The notes under the pieces: model-generated
What the model was told of the DNA's origin: nothing
Database searches by the model: none
Seen by the model: the letters and a program-made list of their open reading frames with translations, nothing else
Part shown: in pieces, positions 1 through 7,031 of the stretch
Layout of the letters: every line of letters starts with the position of its first letter
Numbering within the stretch: the stretch's first letter is position 1
Translations under genes and position numbers: made by a program
Origin: UBA1573 sp016794285
GTDB lineage: Bacteria; Pseudomonadota; Alphaproteobacteria; Micavibrionales; Micavibrionaceae
Length of the DNA: 18,705 nucleotides
Direction: 5' to 3'
Assembly: GCA_016794285.1 (NCBI GenBank)
Contig: JAEUKO010000040.1
Location: 1 to 18,705, forward strand

Positions 1-24
1 GGGGGGAAGGACGAAGCTAAAAAT

Positions 25-53
25 CGTCATCTCCGCGAAGGCGGAGATCCGGC
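25..53. repeat. REP-like palindromic hairpin
   Basis: A perfect 8-bp inverted repeat, ATCTCCGC (29-36) and GCGGAGAT (41-48), is closed by a GAAG loop and flanked by CGTC and CCGG. The pattern 'CGTCATC..CCGCGAAGGCGG..GATCC' resembles the short intergenic palindromes common in alphaproteobacterial genomes. It shares the CGTCATC-CCGC core with the larger palindrome mosaic at 8420-8531, so both probably belong to one repeat family. Nothing else is supported in bases 1-211; the 68-codon frame starting at 79 overlaps the next gene and shows no protein-like pattern. Confidence 0.6.
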
Positions 54-211
54 ACAAAAACCTTCAAGCAACAGAAGTATGATGACGGAAGAAGTTTTTG
101 AGAGTGACCGTAAATCATGGTGGGCTGGTGACATATCCTGCGCAATGTGGCATACTAACCTCGTCTGTTCTTTCCCCACCATCCCCCTCTCGAATAAGGT
201 TTCTATAAATC

Positions 212-1084
212 ATGTCATCTTTTCCTATTTCCTCCTTGTTCTTTTCAAAGCGGGACGGGTTGCCAGATGTTTTGACGTCCTATGATCTTATGAAAACGGT
301 TGCCATTTTGTTGGTTGTGATCGACCATCTTGGCTTTATTTTCTTTCCAGAAAATTATTGGTTCAGAGCCATTGGGCGGGGATGTGTTCCCATTTGGTGT
401 TTTCTGATCGGGTATTCAAAATCCCGCGATTTGTCCGCTCCTATCTGGGTTTGGTCGGCTCTTTTGATTGCCAGCAGTTTTGTGGCGGGGGGAGGGGTTT
501 TCCCCACTCCTATTTTGGTGACCTTTATTATAAGTCGCCTCATTCTCGATTCGGTGGCGCGAGGGGTTTTCAAGGATTGGGAAACTTTGCTGTACGGAAC
601 GTTCTTTTTTGTCATGATGATTATCCCCACCATGATTGTTGCTGACTATGGATCGGCGGGGTTCTTGCTGGTTTTATGCGGATATGCGCTGCGTCACCAA
701 AAAGAAATCAACATAAAGCCTTCCACTTTGCAGGTTTTTATGGCGAGTTCTGTCGCGATTTTCATTATTCTTGAATTACTGGTTTTTCGTTTTCCTCCTG
801 TAGAGGCCAAGGTTGCGGTTGTTATGGTTGGTTTGGCTGCTGTGGCTGCGTATTATTTTCGGCCAATGAATATGATCGGCTTGACCAATGCGCTGCCCGC
901 TTTTGTTGTCACGGCTTTGCAATTTACCGGACGGCGGACAATGGAAATTTATGCTATCCATTTGATCCTGTTTAAGATCGGGGCTGCCTATTTGGGCGTG
1001 TCTCATCATGGCTGGGGTGAGTGGTTCTGGCTGTTTCCGCCGATGGAGAGCCCAGTTCCTGAATCGACTTTTCCAACCCCTTAG
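212..1084 (+). CDS. TraX-family polytopic membrane protein
   Basis: A 290-residue, very hydrophobic protein with about eight predicted membrane segments (roughly residues 26-46, 57-69, 76-94, 97-114, 124-145, 148-160, 172-192, 197-260). The N-terminal pattern 'LMKTVAILLVVIDHLGFIFFP' followed by 'RAIGRGCVPIWCFLIGYS' and the C-terminal 'EIYAIHLILFK' are the hallmarks of the TraX family (named after the F-plasmid pilin-acetylating protein). Chromosomal members are related to acyltransferase-3 type membrane proteins, but their substrates are generally unknown. No conjugation genes are nearby, so a pilin role is not implied. The ATG at 212 has only a weak Shine-Dalgarno; Met26 at 287 is a possible alternative start. 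The TAG stop lies in the target-site copy of the MITE-like element that follows, so the insertion landed exactly at the end of the gene. Confidence 0.8.
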   Translation: MSSFPISSLFFSKRDGLPDVLTSYDLMKTVAILLVVIDHLGFIFFPENYWFRAIGRGCVPIWCFLIGYSKSRDLSAPIWVWSALLIASSFVAGGGVFPTPILVTFIISRLILDSVARGVFKDWETLLYGTFFFVMMIIPTMIVADYGSAGFLLVLCGYALRHQKEINIKPSTLQVFMASSVAIFIILELLVFRFPPVEAKVAVVMVGLAAVAAYYFRPMNMIGLTNALPAFVVTALQFTGRRTMEIYAIHLILFKIGAAYLGVSHHGWGEWFWLFPPMESPVPESTFPTP

Positions 1085-1228
1085 TGTCCGTCCATAAAGT
1101 TTCCATCTATGGACTGCAAATGGTGGTTTCCTGCGCTTCCGTTGCTCAAGTACCTTGACGTACGTTCCGCTACGGTTCTCGGAAATCTGCCATTTTCGTC
1201 ACATATCTGGAACTTTCTGGACGGACAC
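1084..1228. mobile_element. MITE-like palindromic element
   Basis: About 145 bp with terminal inverted repeats. The left end GTGTCCGTCCA-T-AAAGTT and the reverse complement of the right end GTGTCCGTCCA-G-AAAGTT match for 11 bases, then continue with few mismatches for about 28 bp, and weaker symmetry runs to the centre. The flanks are CTTA on the left and TTAG on the right, consistent with a 3-bp TTA duplication; CTTAG at 1080-1084 and 1228-1232 is an equivalent 5-bp reading. There is no credible ORF inside, so it is non-autonomous. A TNA or YTAR-type target would suit an IS5-family parent, but that is an inference. It fills the gap between the TraX gene and the atp leader. The rest of the 305-bp gap (1229-1389) holds only the atp leader. 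Confidence 0.7.
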
Positions 1229-1297
1229 TTAGACAGGGTGCGACTTTTTATCTATCGAAATTGGGGCTTTTTTTATCAAAAACTATGCCTCAAACCC

Positions 1298-1326
1298 TTG
1301 CACCCTCTGGTCCTGTGTGCTAGACG
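1298..1326 (+). promoter_or_regulatory. possible promoter of the F1 ATP synthase operon
   Basis: TTGCAC (1298-1303) is followed after 17 bp by TAGACG (1321-1326), about 64 bp before the atpH start. The -35 is reasonable but the -10 is poor. An inverted pair AGGGTGC (1235-1241) and GCACCCT (1300-1306) overlaps it, which could mean a regulatory fold or chance. The MITE lies just upstream, so the operon's native upstream promoter region may have been altered. Confidence 0.25.
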
Positions 1327-1389
1327 AAGCACCATCTGAAATTTGGCAGTTAGGATTTCCTGCTTTGGAATCTGGAAAAGGAACTGGAC

Positions 1390-1968
1390 GTGGCAAAGAC
1401 ATCCTCTTCATTGGCTGGCGCAGCGCATACCATTGCTAGCCGCTACGCAACCGCCCTGATTGAAACATCGCATGAGGCAGGGGCCTTGAGCGTTGTTGAA
1501 AGTAACTTGAACGAACTTGCGGCAATGATGGAATCCTCTGCCGACCTCAGAATGTTGGTGTCGAGCCCTGTTTATGGCCGCGAGAGCATTACCGGAGCGG
1601 TCCAAGAACTAGCTCGCAAAGCCGATTTTCACCCGCTGACAATCAACTTTCTCGCTGTTTTGGCTGTGAATGGCCGTCTGAATCGCCTCTCGAATATTCT
1701 GGAAGCCTTCGCGTTCGAAGTGTCAAAACGCAAAGGAGAGGTCAGGGCGCAGGTGCTAACGGCTTTTCCTTTGAATGCGGAACAAGAACGCGCCTTGCAA
1801 GATGCTCTTAAAAAATCAGTTGGCTTTAAGGTTCAGCTTGAAATGAGTGTGGATCGGGAGATCCTCGGCGGGATGATCGTGACGATCGGATCGCGCATGA
1901 TTGATGACTCGGTTAAGAGTAAACTGGAAGCTTTGAAACGGGCGATGAGTGCAAAAATCGCCGCTTAA
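1390..1968 (+). CDS. atpH: ATP synthase F1 subunit delta
   Basis: A 192-residue delta (OSCP-like) subunit, which joins the top of the F1 alpha3beta3 head to the peripheral stalk b subunits at the cytoplasmic membrane. The N-terminal helical domain shows 'ASRYATALIETSHEAGAL' and 'LVSSPVYGRESI', with 'NFLAVLAVNGRL' in the middle. The C-terminal domain ends in the family motif 'VDREILGGMIVTIGSRMIDDSVKSKLEALKRAM'-like segment. The length is slightly above the usual 175-190. The start is GTG, preceded by a good GGAAAAGGAA Shine-Dalgarno at 1374-1383. It is the first gene of the F1 block; atpA follows after 41 bp. No Fo gene (a, b, c) is present, as expected for alphaproteobacteria, where F1 and Fo operons are separate. 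Confidence 0.95.
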   Translation: MAKTSSSLAGAAHTIASRYATALIETSHEAGALSVVESNLNELAAMMESSADLRMLVSSPVYGRESITGAVQELARKADFHPLTINFLAVLAVNGRLNRLSNILEAFAFEVSKRKGEVRAQVLTAFPLNAEQERALQDALKKSVGFKVQLEMSVDREILGGMIVTIGSRMIDDSVKSKLEALKRAMSAKIAA

Positions 1969-2009
1969 AAAATTTATACTTACTAGCTAGATAGGAAAAG
2001 GAACGTTAG

Positions 2010-3554
2010 ATGGAAATTCGTGCAGCAGAAATCTCTGAAATCCTGAAAAAGCAAATCGCTGAATTTGGAGCGCAAGCCAATGTCGCCGAAGTTGGGCAAG
2101 TCCTCTCGGTGGGGGATGGCGTGGCGCGGGTCTATGGCCTCGATCAAGTGCGCGCTGGGGAAATGGTTGAATTTCCGGGTGGAATTAAGGGGATGGCCCT
2201 TAACCTCGAATCCGACAATGTCGGGGTGGTTATCTTTGGTGATGACCGTTCGATTGGTGAAGGCGATATTGTCAAGCGGACGGGCGAGATTGTTCAAGTT
2301 CCTGTCGGGCGCGAACTCTTAGGCCGTGTTGTGGATGGGCTGGGCAATCCGATTGATGGCAAAGGTCCGTTGAAAGCCAAAGAATTTCGCCGTGTTGAAG
2401 TCAAAGCCCCCGGGATTATTCCTCGCAAATCGGTGCATGAACCGATGCAAACCGGACTTAAAGCGATTGACGCTCTTGTTCCTATCGGGCGTGGTCAACG
2501 CGAACTGATTATCGGCGACCGTCAAACAGGTAAAACGGCAGTGGCTCTTGACGCGATTATCAATCAGAAGAGCGTCAACAAATCTCCGAACGAAAAAGAT
2601 CATCTCTACTGCGTTTATGTGGCCATTGGTCAAAAACGTTCCACAGTTGTTAAATTGGTCAAAGAACTCGAAGAGGCTGGCGCAATGGAATATTCCATCG
2701 TGGTTGCCGCAACGGCTTCTGATCCGGCTCCGATGCAGTTTCTGGCTCCTTACACAGGATGCACGATGGGCGAATATTTCCGCGACAACGGAATGCACGC
2801 TCTCGCTATTTATGACGATTTGTCCAAACAGGCGGTTGCCTATCGTCAAATGTCCTTGCTGCTGCGTCGTCCTCCTGGACGGGAAGCTTACCCGGGGGAT
2901 GTGTTCTACATTCACTCGCGCCTTCTGGAACGGGCGGCCAAATTGAACGAGGCCAATGGGTCGGGATCTCTGACCGCTTTGCCCATCATTGAAACGCAAG
3001 CGGGTGACGTGTCGGCCTATATCCCGACCAATGTTATCTCGATTACCGATGGTCAGATTTTCCTTGAAACCGGATTGTTCTATAAAGGCATTCGTCCGGC
3101 TATCAATGTTGGCTTGTCGGTGTCGCGGGTTGGTTCCGCCGCACAGATCAAAGCGATGAAACAAGTGGCGGGTAAGATCAAACTTGAACTCGCCCAGTAC
3201 CGTGAAATGGAAGCCTTTGCTCAGTTCGCCTCGGACCTTGATGCCTCAACGCAGAAACTTCTGGCGCGTGGGGCACGGCTGACCCAGCTTTTGAAACAAC
3301 CGCAATACTCTCCGCTGACTTCCGAAGAGCAAGTGGTGGTGATTTTTGCGGGAACACGGGGTTATCTTGACGGGGTTCCGGTTGCCAAAGTCTCGGAGTA
3401 TGAAAGTGGATTGCTCGCTGAACTTCGCAGCCGTGGTGCCGGAATTTTGGAGCAGATTAAAACCAAGAAAGCTCTGGACGCCGCTCTGGAAGGCGAGATC
3501 AGCGCTCTTCTTGACAGCTACACCAGCGACTACGCCAAACGTTTGGCTGCGTAA
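2010..3554 (+). CDS. atpA: ATP synthase F1 subunit alpha
   Basis: A 514-residue alpha subunit, the non-catalytic nucleotide-binding subunit present in three copies in the F1 head. The N-terminal beta-barrel covers about residues 25-95, the P-loop GDRQTGKT is at 169-176, followed by 'YVAIGQKRSTV', and the alpha signature 'PAINVGLSVSRVGSAAQ' is in the second half. Length and motif positions match the Escherichia coli protein closely. The ATG at 2010 is preceded by AGGAAAAGGAA (1992-2002). Its stop is only 11 bp before an extra gene instead of directly before atpG, which is the normal neighbour. Confidence 0.98.
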   Translation: MEIRAAEISEILKKQIAEFGAQANVAEVGQVLSVGDGVARVYGLDQVRAGEMVEFPGGIKGMALNLESDNVGVVIFGDDRSIGEGDIVKRTGEIVQVPVGRELLGRVVDGLGNPIDGKGPLKAKEFRRVEVKAPGIIPRKSVHEPMQTGLKAIDALVPIGRGQRELIIGDRQTGKTAVALDAIINQKSVNKSPNEKDHLYCVYVAIGQKRSTVVKLVKELEEAGAMEYSIVVAATASDPAPMQFLAPYTGCTMGEYFRDNGMHALAIYDDLSKQAVAYRQMSLLLRRPPGREAYPGDVFYIHSRLLERAAKLNEANGSGSLTALPIIETQAGDVSAYIPTNVISITDGQIFLETGLFYKGIRPAINVGLSVSRVGSAAQIKAMKQVAGKIKLELAQYREMEAFAQFASDLDASTQKLLARGARLTQLLKQPQYSPLTSEEQVVVIFAGTRGYLDGVPVAKVSEYESGLLAELRSRGAGILEQIKTKKALDAALEGEISALLDSYTSDYAKRLAA

Positions 3555-3565
3555 GGGAGATATCT

Positions 3566-4069
3566 GTGCAAATAGACTTTAGATATGCGACCCATTTTCA
3601 AACGGGATGTGACCTCAGGTCTGCTTTTAGGCAAGCCTCAGCAGGAATGTTGGTTCTCGTTGTTGATGGACGGGCGACGCGTCCTGCAAGCGAATTAGAG
3701 GGGGTTTTTCCTTTCTCCAAAGACAGCGTGATTCTTGCTCTTCGCCCGCTTGGACAGCACGACAACGCTGTGCTTGAGTACCATGTTCGTGACGTATCTC
3801 CGGTAAGTCTAAGAAGACAGATTGGCTTTCTTTCCTCTGGCAAGGTTATTTCTTTGGTGGATGACGATGGAGGAAGATGCGCTGTTGCGCGGAATGTTGG
3901 TACTAAAACATCGTTGGCTCTTTATGTGACGGGATCTGCCGAGTATCGGCGGTCTTTGCTGGCCATAGGGGGAAGCGAATTTGAAACAAGAGATGACGGT
4001 GAGTTTTCGCCTCCTGCGGGGTCCGCAGGGGGTTCTTGGAACTCGTCTGAAAGTTATTATCCTAGATAA
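3566..4069 (+). CDS. unrecognised protein inserted between atpA and atpG
   Basis: A 167-residue protein of no family I recognise. It starts at GTG 3566 behind a strong AAGGGAG Shine-Dalgarno (3553-3559) that overlaps the atpA stop, and it ends 15 bp before atpG, so it is almost certainly translated from the atp mRNA. The protein is soluble: no signal peptide or membrane segment. The first 130 residues look like alternating beta strands ('GMLVLVVDGRAT', 'SVILALRPL', 'VISLVDDDGG', 'SLALYVTG'), suggesting a small beta-rich fold. The last 30 residues are Gly/Ser/Pro-rich and low in complexity ('PPAGSAGGSWNSSES'). Codon use resembles the flanking atp genes, so recent foreign origin is not obvious. 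Function unknown. The position suggests either a lineage-specific F1 accessory factor or a translational spacer between alpha and gamma. Confidence 0.8.
   Translation: MQIDFRYATHFQTGCDLRSAFRQASAGMLVLVVDGRATRPASELEGVFPFSKDSVILALRPLGQHDNAVLEYHVRDVSPVSLRRQIGFLSSGKVISLVDDDGGRCAVARNVGTKTSLALYVTGSAEYRRSLLAIGGSEFETRDDGEFSPPAGSAGGSWNSSESYYPR
4011..4031 (+). promoter_or_regulatory. strong RNA hairpin at the 3' end of the atpA-atpG insert gene
   Basis: CCTGCGG (4013-4019) and CCGCAGG (4023-4029) form a perfect GC-rich 7-bp stem with a GGT loop, extended by one T-G wobble and one C-G pair at the base. It lies in the low-complexity tail of the 167-codon gene, 54 bp upstream of the atpG start. There is no T-run, so it is not an intrinsic terminator. 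In mRNA it could act as a processing or stability boundary between atpA and atpG. It could equally be a REP-type palindrome absorbed into the coding sequence. Confidence 0.45.
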
Positions 4070-4084
4070 TGGAAGTGCAATAAA

Positions 4085-5002
4085 ATGCCCAGTTTGAAGG
4101 AATACCGAACCCGCATTGCTTCCGTGAAATCTACACGGAAAATTACCTCGGCCATGAAAATGGTTGCGGCTTCCAAGCTCAAGCGGGCACAGGAACACGC
4201 GCAATCCTCTCAGCCTTACGCCAAGGCGATGGAGGCTATGCTCTCTCGTGTGGCTGGTGGTGTTCAGGGGGATTCTGGCCCTCGCTTGCTGGTGGGGACG
4301 GGAGCCGATCTTCGGCATCTCTTGATTGTGGTTTCTTCCGATCGTGGTTTGTGCGGTGGGTTTAACTCGAACCTTGTCCGCTTTACGCGTGCGGAAATTC
4401 GCCGCCTGATTGCAGACGGAAAACAAGTCAAAATTGTTTGTGTGGGCCGCAAAGCTCGCGATGTTCTTAAACGGGAATTCGCTGCCTATATCATTGACAG
4501 TATTACCGGCCTTGCTGGAAAGCCTCGTCTTTCTTTCCATGACACAACGCAGGTTTCTGATTTGGTCTTAGAAAAATTTGACGCAAGCGAGTTTGATGTT
4601 TGCACGCTGGTTTATAACCAGTTTGTTTCGGTCCTCACGCAAAAACCTTGTGCCCAGCAACTGATTCCATTCCGCATTCCCGTTCCGGCGGTGGCCAATC
4701 AGAACGCGGCTCAGAAGGAAAAGGAATTGGTGGGGGGAACGTCTTCCTCTCCCTATAGTTTTGAACCGGAGGAAGAGCAAATTCTTGCCCAGCTCTTGCC
4801 ACGAAATATTGCCGTGCAAATTTTCCGCGCATTGCTCGATAGTTCTGCCGGAGAGCAGGCCGCACGGATGACGGCAATGGATAACGCAACGCGCAATGCG
4901 GGGGATATGATTAACCGTCTGTCCATCCAGTATAACCGTGCGCGGCAAGCGTTTATTACGAAGGAATTGATCGAAATTATCTCGGGCGCGGAAGCGGTCT
5001 AG
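4085..5002 (+). CDS. atpG: ATP synthase F1 subunit gamma
   Basis: A 305-residue gamma subunit, the central rotor shaft that turns inside the alpha3beta3 head. The N-terminal helix 'MPSLKEYRTRIASVKSTRKITSAMKMVAASKLKRAQ' type sequence and the C-terminal helix 'SAGEQAARMTAMDNATRNAGDMINRLSIQYNRARQAFITKEL' type sequence, both highly conserved and forming the coiled coil, are intact. 'SSDRGLCGGFNSNL' marks the start of the globular Rossmann-like part. It is slightly longer than the E. coli protein (287). The Shine-Dalgarno is weak and distant (GGAA about 10 bases before ATG), in contrast to atpA and atpD, which fits the lower gamma stoichiometry. It is separated from atpA by a 167-codon gene and from atpD by a 59-codon gene. 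Confidence 0.97.
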   Translation: MPSLKEYRTRIASVKSTRKITSAMKMVAASKLKRAQEHAQSSQPYAKAMEAMLSRVAGGVQGDSGPRLLVGTGADLRHLLIVVSSDRGLCGGFNSNLVRFTRAEIRRLIADGKQVKIVCVGRKARDVLKREFAAYIIDSITGLAGKPRLSFHDTTQVSDLVLEKFDASEFDVCTLVYNQFVSVLTQKPCAQQLIPFRIPVPAVANQNAAQKEKELVGGTSSSPYSFEPEEEQILAQLLPRNIAVQIFRALLDSSAGEQAARMTAMDNATRNAGDMINRLSIQYNRARQAFITKELIEIISGAEAV

Positions 5003-5019
5003 GACGAAAGGTAAAGTTT

Positions 5020-5199
5020 ATGGGGCTATCTGGTGAAGTGGTTGATGTTCTCGTTGATGAATTTGTACCGGCGGCAGTTCAGCCTTTGGTAGGGCTTTTT
5101 ATGCAGGCTTGTTCTAATCAGGGTCCGTTGGAAGAGGGGCATTATCAATCTCCTGAGGGACTGCTGCCTTCTCGCGAACTTGATGATGCGTGGCTGTAG
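5020..5199 (+). CDS. 59-residue unrecognised protein between atpG and atpD
   Basis: A short frame starting at ATG 5020, 17 bp after the atpG stop, preceded by CGAAAGG (5005-5011), and ending in TAG at 5197-5199. The translation begins MGLSGEVVDVLVDEFVPAA, continues with a hydrophobic patch 'VQPLVGLFMQACSN', and ends acidic, 'LPSRELDDAWL'. The first half could form one amphipathic helix. It is too hydrophilic for a clear membrane segment and has no signal peptide. The same placement as the other two inserts, with its own ribosome site, favours a real gene, although a chance frame of this size is possible. No known family recognised. Confidence 0.55.
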   Translation: MGLSGEVVDVLVDEFVPAAVQPLVGLFMQACSNQGPLEEGHYQSPEGLLPSRELDDAWL

Positions 5200-5238
5200 C
5201 CTTGTTCAAACAGGATTTAAGTTAAGTAATACAAACGG

Positions 5239-5267
5239 GTTTAATGGTTAAACGAAGGAAATAAAAA
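5239..5267 (+). promoter_or_regulatory. atpD translation initiation region with small hairpin
   Basis: A 6-bp palindrome GTTTAA (5239-5244) and TTAAAC (5248-5253) around TGG lies directly before GAAGGAA (5254-5260) and the atpD ATG at 5268. The AT-rich stem is weak and leaves the Shine-Dalgarno exposed, followed by an A-rich spacer, a pattern fitting efficient beta-subunit translation. TTGTTC (5204-5209) with AGTAAT (5225-5230) near 15-17 bp could be an internal promoter, but the match is poor. Confidence 0.35.
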
Positions 5268-6689
5268 ATGGCAAACGGAAAAATTGTTCAGGTTCTCGGC
5301 GCAGTGGTGGATGTTCAGTTTCCTGACGGAAACGTGCCTTCTATCTTGAACGCTTTGACAACCAAAAATGACGGGAAAACTTTGGTTCTTGAAGTGGCCC
5401 AGCACCTTGGCGAAAACATCATCCGCTGTATTGCGATGGATTCAACGGATGGGCTCGTGCGCGGTGCCGAAGTTCTGGACACCGGATCAGCCATTATGGT
5501 TCCTGTCGGCCCCGAAGTTTTGGGCCGGATTGCTGATGTGATTGGTCAGCCAATTGATGAGCTGGGCCCCCTTACCACCAAAGACCACTATCCTATTCAC
5601 CGCGCGGCCCCAAGCTTTACGGACCAAGCCACAGAAACCGAACAGTTGATTACCGGTATCAAGGTTATTGATCTTCTTTGCCCTTATGCCAAGGGTGGTA
5701 AGATTGGTTTGTTCGGGGGGGCTGGTGTTGGTAAAACGGTGACCATCCAAGAACTCATCAACAACATCGCCAAAGGTCACGGCGGCGTGTCCGTTTTCGC
5801 TGGTGTGGGGGAAAGAACCCGCGAAGGGAACGACCTTTACCATGAAATGATTGATGCTGGGGTTCTGGTTCCCAATGACCACAAAGCTTCGAAAGTGGCT
5901 TTGGTTTATGGTCAGATGAATGAACCCCCGGGCGCACGCGCTCGCGTGGCTTTGACGGGTTTGACCATGGCGGAATATTTCCGTGATGTCGAAGGGCAAG
6001 ACGTTCTTTTCTTCATGGACAATGTGTTCCGCTTTACGCAGGCTGGCGCGGAAGTGTCTGCTTTGCTGGGGAGGATTCCTTCGGCGGTTGGGTATCAACC
6101 AACACTCTCTACCGATATGGGAGCCCTTCAGGAACGGATTACCTCAACGCATAAAGGGTCCATTACCTCGGTTCAGGCGGTATATGTTCCTGCTGATGAT
6201 TTGACCGATCCGGCTCCGGCGACCACCTTCTCTCACCTTGACGCGACGACAGTTCTTTCGCGTCAAATTGCTGAGCTGGGGATTTATCCGGCGGTTGATC
6301 CGCTTGACTCCACGTCGCGGATTCTGGATCCACGGGTTGTGGGTGAAGCACACTATAAATGCGCAACCGATGTTCAAAAAACTTTGCAAACCTACAAAGC
6401 CTTGCAAGACATCATCGCTATTTTGGGTATGGATGAGCTTTCAGAAGAAGACAAACTGGTTGTTTCTCGGGCGCGGAAAATTCAGCGTTTCCTCAGCCAG
6501 CCATTCCATGTGGCCGAGGTGTTCACGGGAACGCCAGGCGTGTTTGCCTCTCTTGAAGAAACAATCAAAGGCTTCCGCATGATTGTTGACGGAGAACTGG
6601 ATCACCTGCCGGAATCGGCGTTCTATATGATTGGTTCCATCGATCAGGCGATAGAAAAAGCCAAAAAAATGGCAGCTGAAGCGGCGTAG
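5268..6689 (+). CDS. atpD: ATP synthase F1 subunit beta
   Basis: A 473-residue catalytic beta subunit, which makes ATP from ADP and phosphate at the three alpha/beta interfaces. The P-loop GGAGVGKT is at residues 150-157, the catalytic-Glu region 'GVGERTREGNDLYHEM' follows, then 'FFMDNVFRFTQAGAEVSALLGRIPSAVGYQP', and the DELSEEDK (DELSEED-type) motif is in the C-terminal domain. The length is typical. The start ATG has the best Shine-Dalgarno of the operon (GAAGGAAATAAAAA before ATG). It is separated from atpG by a 59-codon gene and from atpC by a gene for a secreted repeat protein, whereas beta and epsilon genes are normally adjacent. Confidence 0.98.
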   Translation: MANGKIVQVLGAVVDVQFPDGNVPSILNALTTKNDGKTLVLEVAQHLGENIIRCIAMDSTDGLVRGAEVLDTGSAIMVPVGPEVLGRIADVIGQPIDELGPLTTKDHYPIHRAAPSFTDQATETEQLITGIKVIDLLCPYAKGGKIGLFGGAGVGKTVTIQELINNIAKGHGGVSVFAGVGERTREGNDLYHEMIDAGVLVPNDHKASKVALVYGQMNEPPGARARVALTGLTMAEYFRDVEGQDVLFFMDNVFRFTQAGAEVSALLGRIPSAVGYQPTLSTDMGALQERITSTHKGSITSVQAVYVPADDLTDPAPATTFSHLDATTVLSRQIAELGIYPAVDPLDSTSRILDPRVVGEAHYKCATDVQKTLQTYKALQDIIAILGMDELSEEDKLVVSRARKIQRFLSQPFHVAEVFTGTPGVFASLEETIKGFRMIVDGELDHLPESAFYMIGSIDQAIEKAKKMAAEAA

Positions 6690-6720
6690 GCGTTGCGATG
6701 CATATTTCGGACACTGTGTT

Positions 6721-7026
6721 ATGATAAAAGTTGCTTTGGTAATGGCTATACTTTTGTTTTGCTCCAGCTCAGCGGACGCCAATAGCTGGAATAGTAGTCC
6801 GAACAACTGGGAGAACTCTTCTAATAATTGGGAGAATTCTCCGAATAACTGGAAAAATTCCCCTGATAATTGGGACAATTCTTCAAATAACCATAATTCA
6901 GAAAATGGAATTTACGACGATGAGGGCAATAGAATTGGCTACAGTGTTGAGAAAGAAAATGGTGGACGTAACTATTATGATAGTAATGGGAACCGTATAG
7001 GTTATGAACCACTAAGGGAAAGATAG
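6721..7026 (+). CDS. secreted Asn/Trp heptad-repeat protein between atpD and atpC
   Basis: A 101-residue protein with a likely Sec signal peptide (MIKVALVMAILLFCSSSADA, cleavage after residue 20; the F-C pair is a poor lipobox). Residues 21-59 carry about five copies of a seven-residue unit of the type NNWENSP/NNWENSS. The C-terminal part has two copies of YDxxGNRIGY (residues 65-74 and 85-95) separated by 'SVEKENGG'. This arrangement, NSPNNW-type repeats followed by 'GNRIGY' units, resembles small uncharacterised exported proteins I have seen in other bacteria; their function is unknown to me. The ATG lies 31 bp after atpD with little Shine-Dalgarno, and the stop is 5 bp before atpC. An exported protein encoded inside a cytoplasmic F1 operon is highly unusual. 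Confidence 0.82.
   Translation: MIKVALVMAILLFCSSSADANSWNSSPNNWENSSNNWENSPNNWKNSPDNWDNSSNNHNSENGIYDDEGNRIGYSVEKENGGRNYYDSNGNRIGYEPLRER
6781..6897 (+). repeat. 21-bp coding tandem repeat (NNWxNSx heptads)
   Basis: About 5.5 units of 21 bp encode (N/D)NW(E/K/D/N)(N/S)S(P/S). The units vary mostly at third codon positions (aac/aat, tct/tcc, ccg/cct) while the Trp and Asn pattern is kept. That is what an old repeat under protein-level selection looks like, and not a recent slippage expansion. Confidence 0.8.
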
Positions 7027-7031
7027 TTCTT

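Noticed and set aside
79..285. 68-codon plus-strand frame upstream of the TraX gene
   Set aside because: It overlaps the TraX gene in another frame, its translation has no domain pattern, and no ribosome site was found.
1109..1339. 76-codon frame across the MITE-like element
   Set aside because: It starts inside the palindromic element and ends in the atp leader, which is expected by chance.
2319..3164. 281-codon minus-strand frame opposite atpA
   Set aside because: A shadow of the highly constrained atpA coding sequence, with His/Arg/Asn-rich composition typical of antisense frames.
3809..4540. 243-codon minus-strand frame opposite the insert gene X and atpG
   Set aside because: It overlaps the well-supported atpG and its composition is antisense-like.
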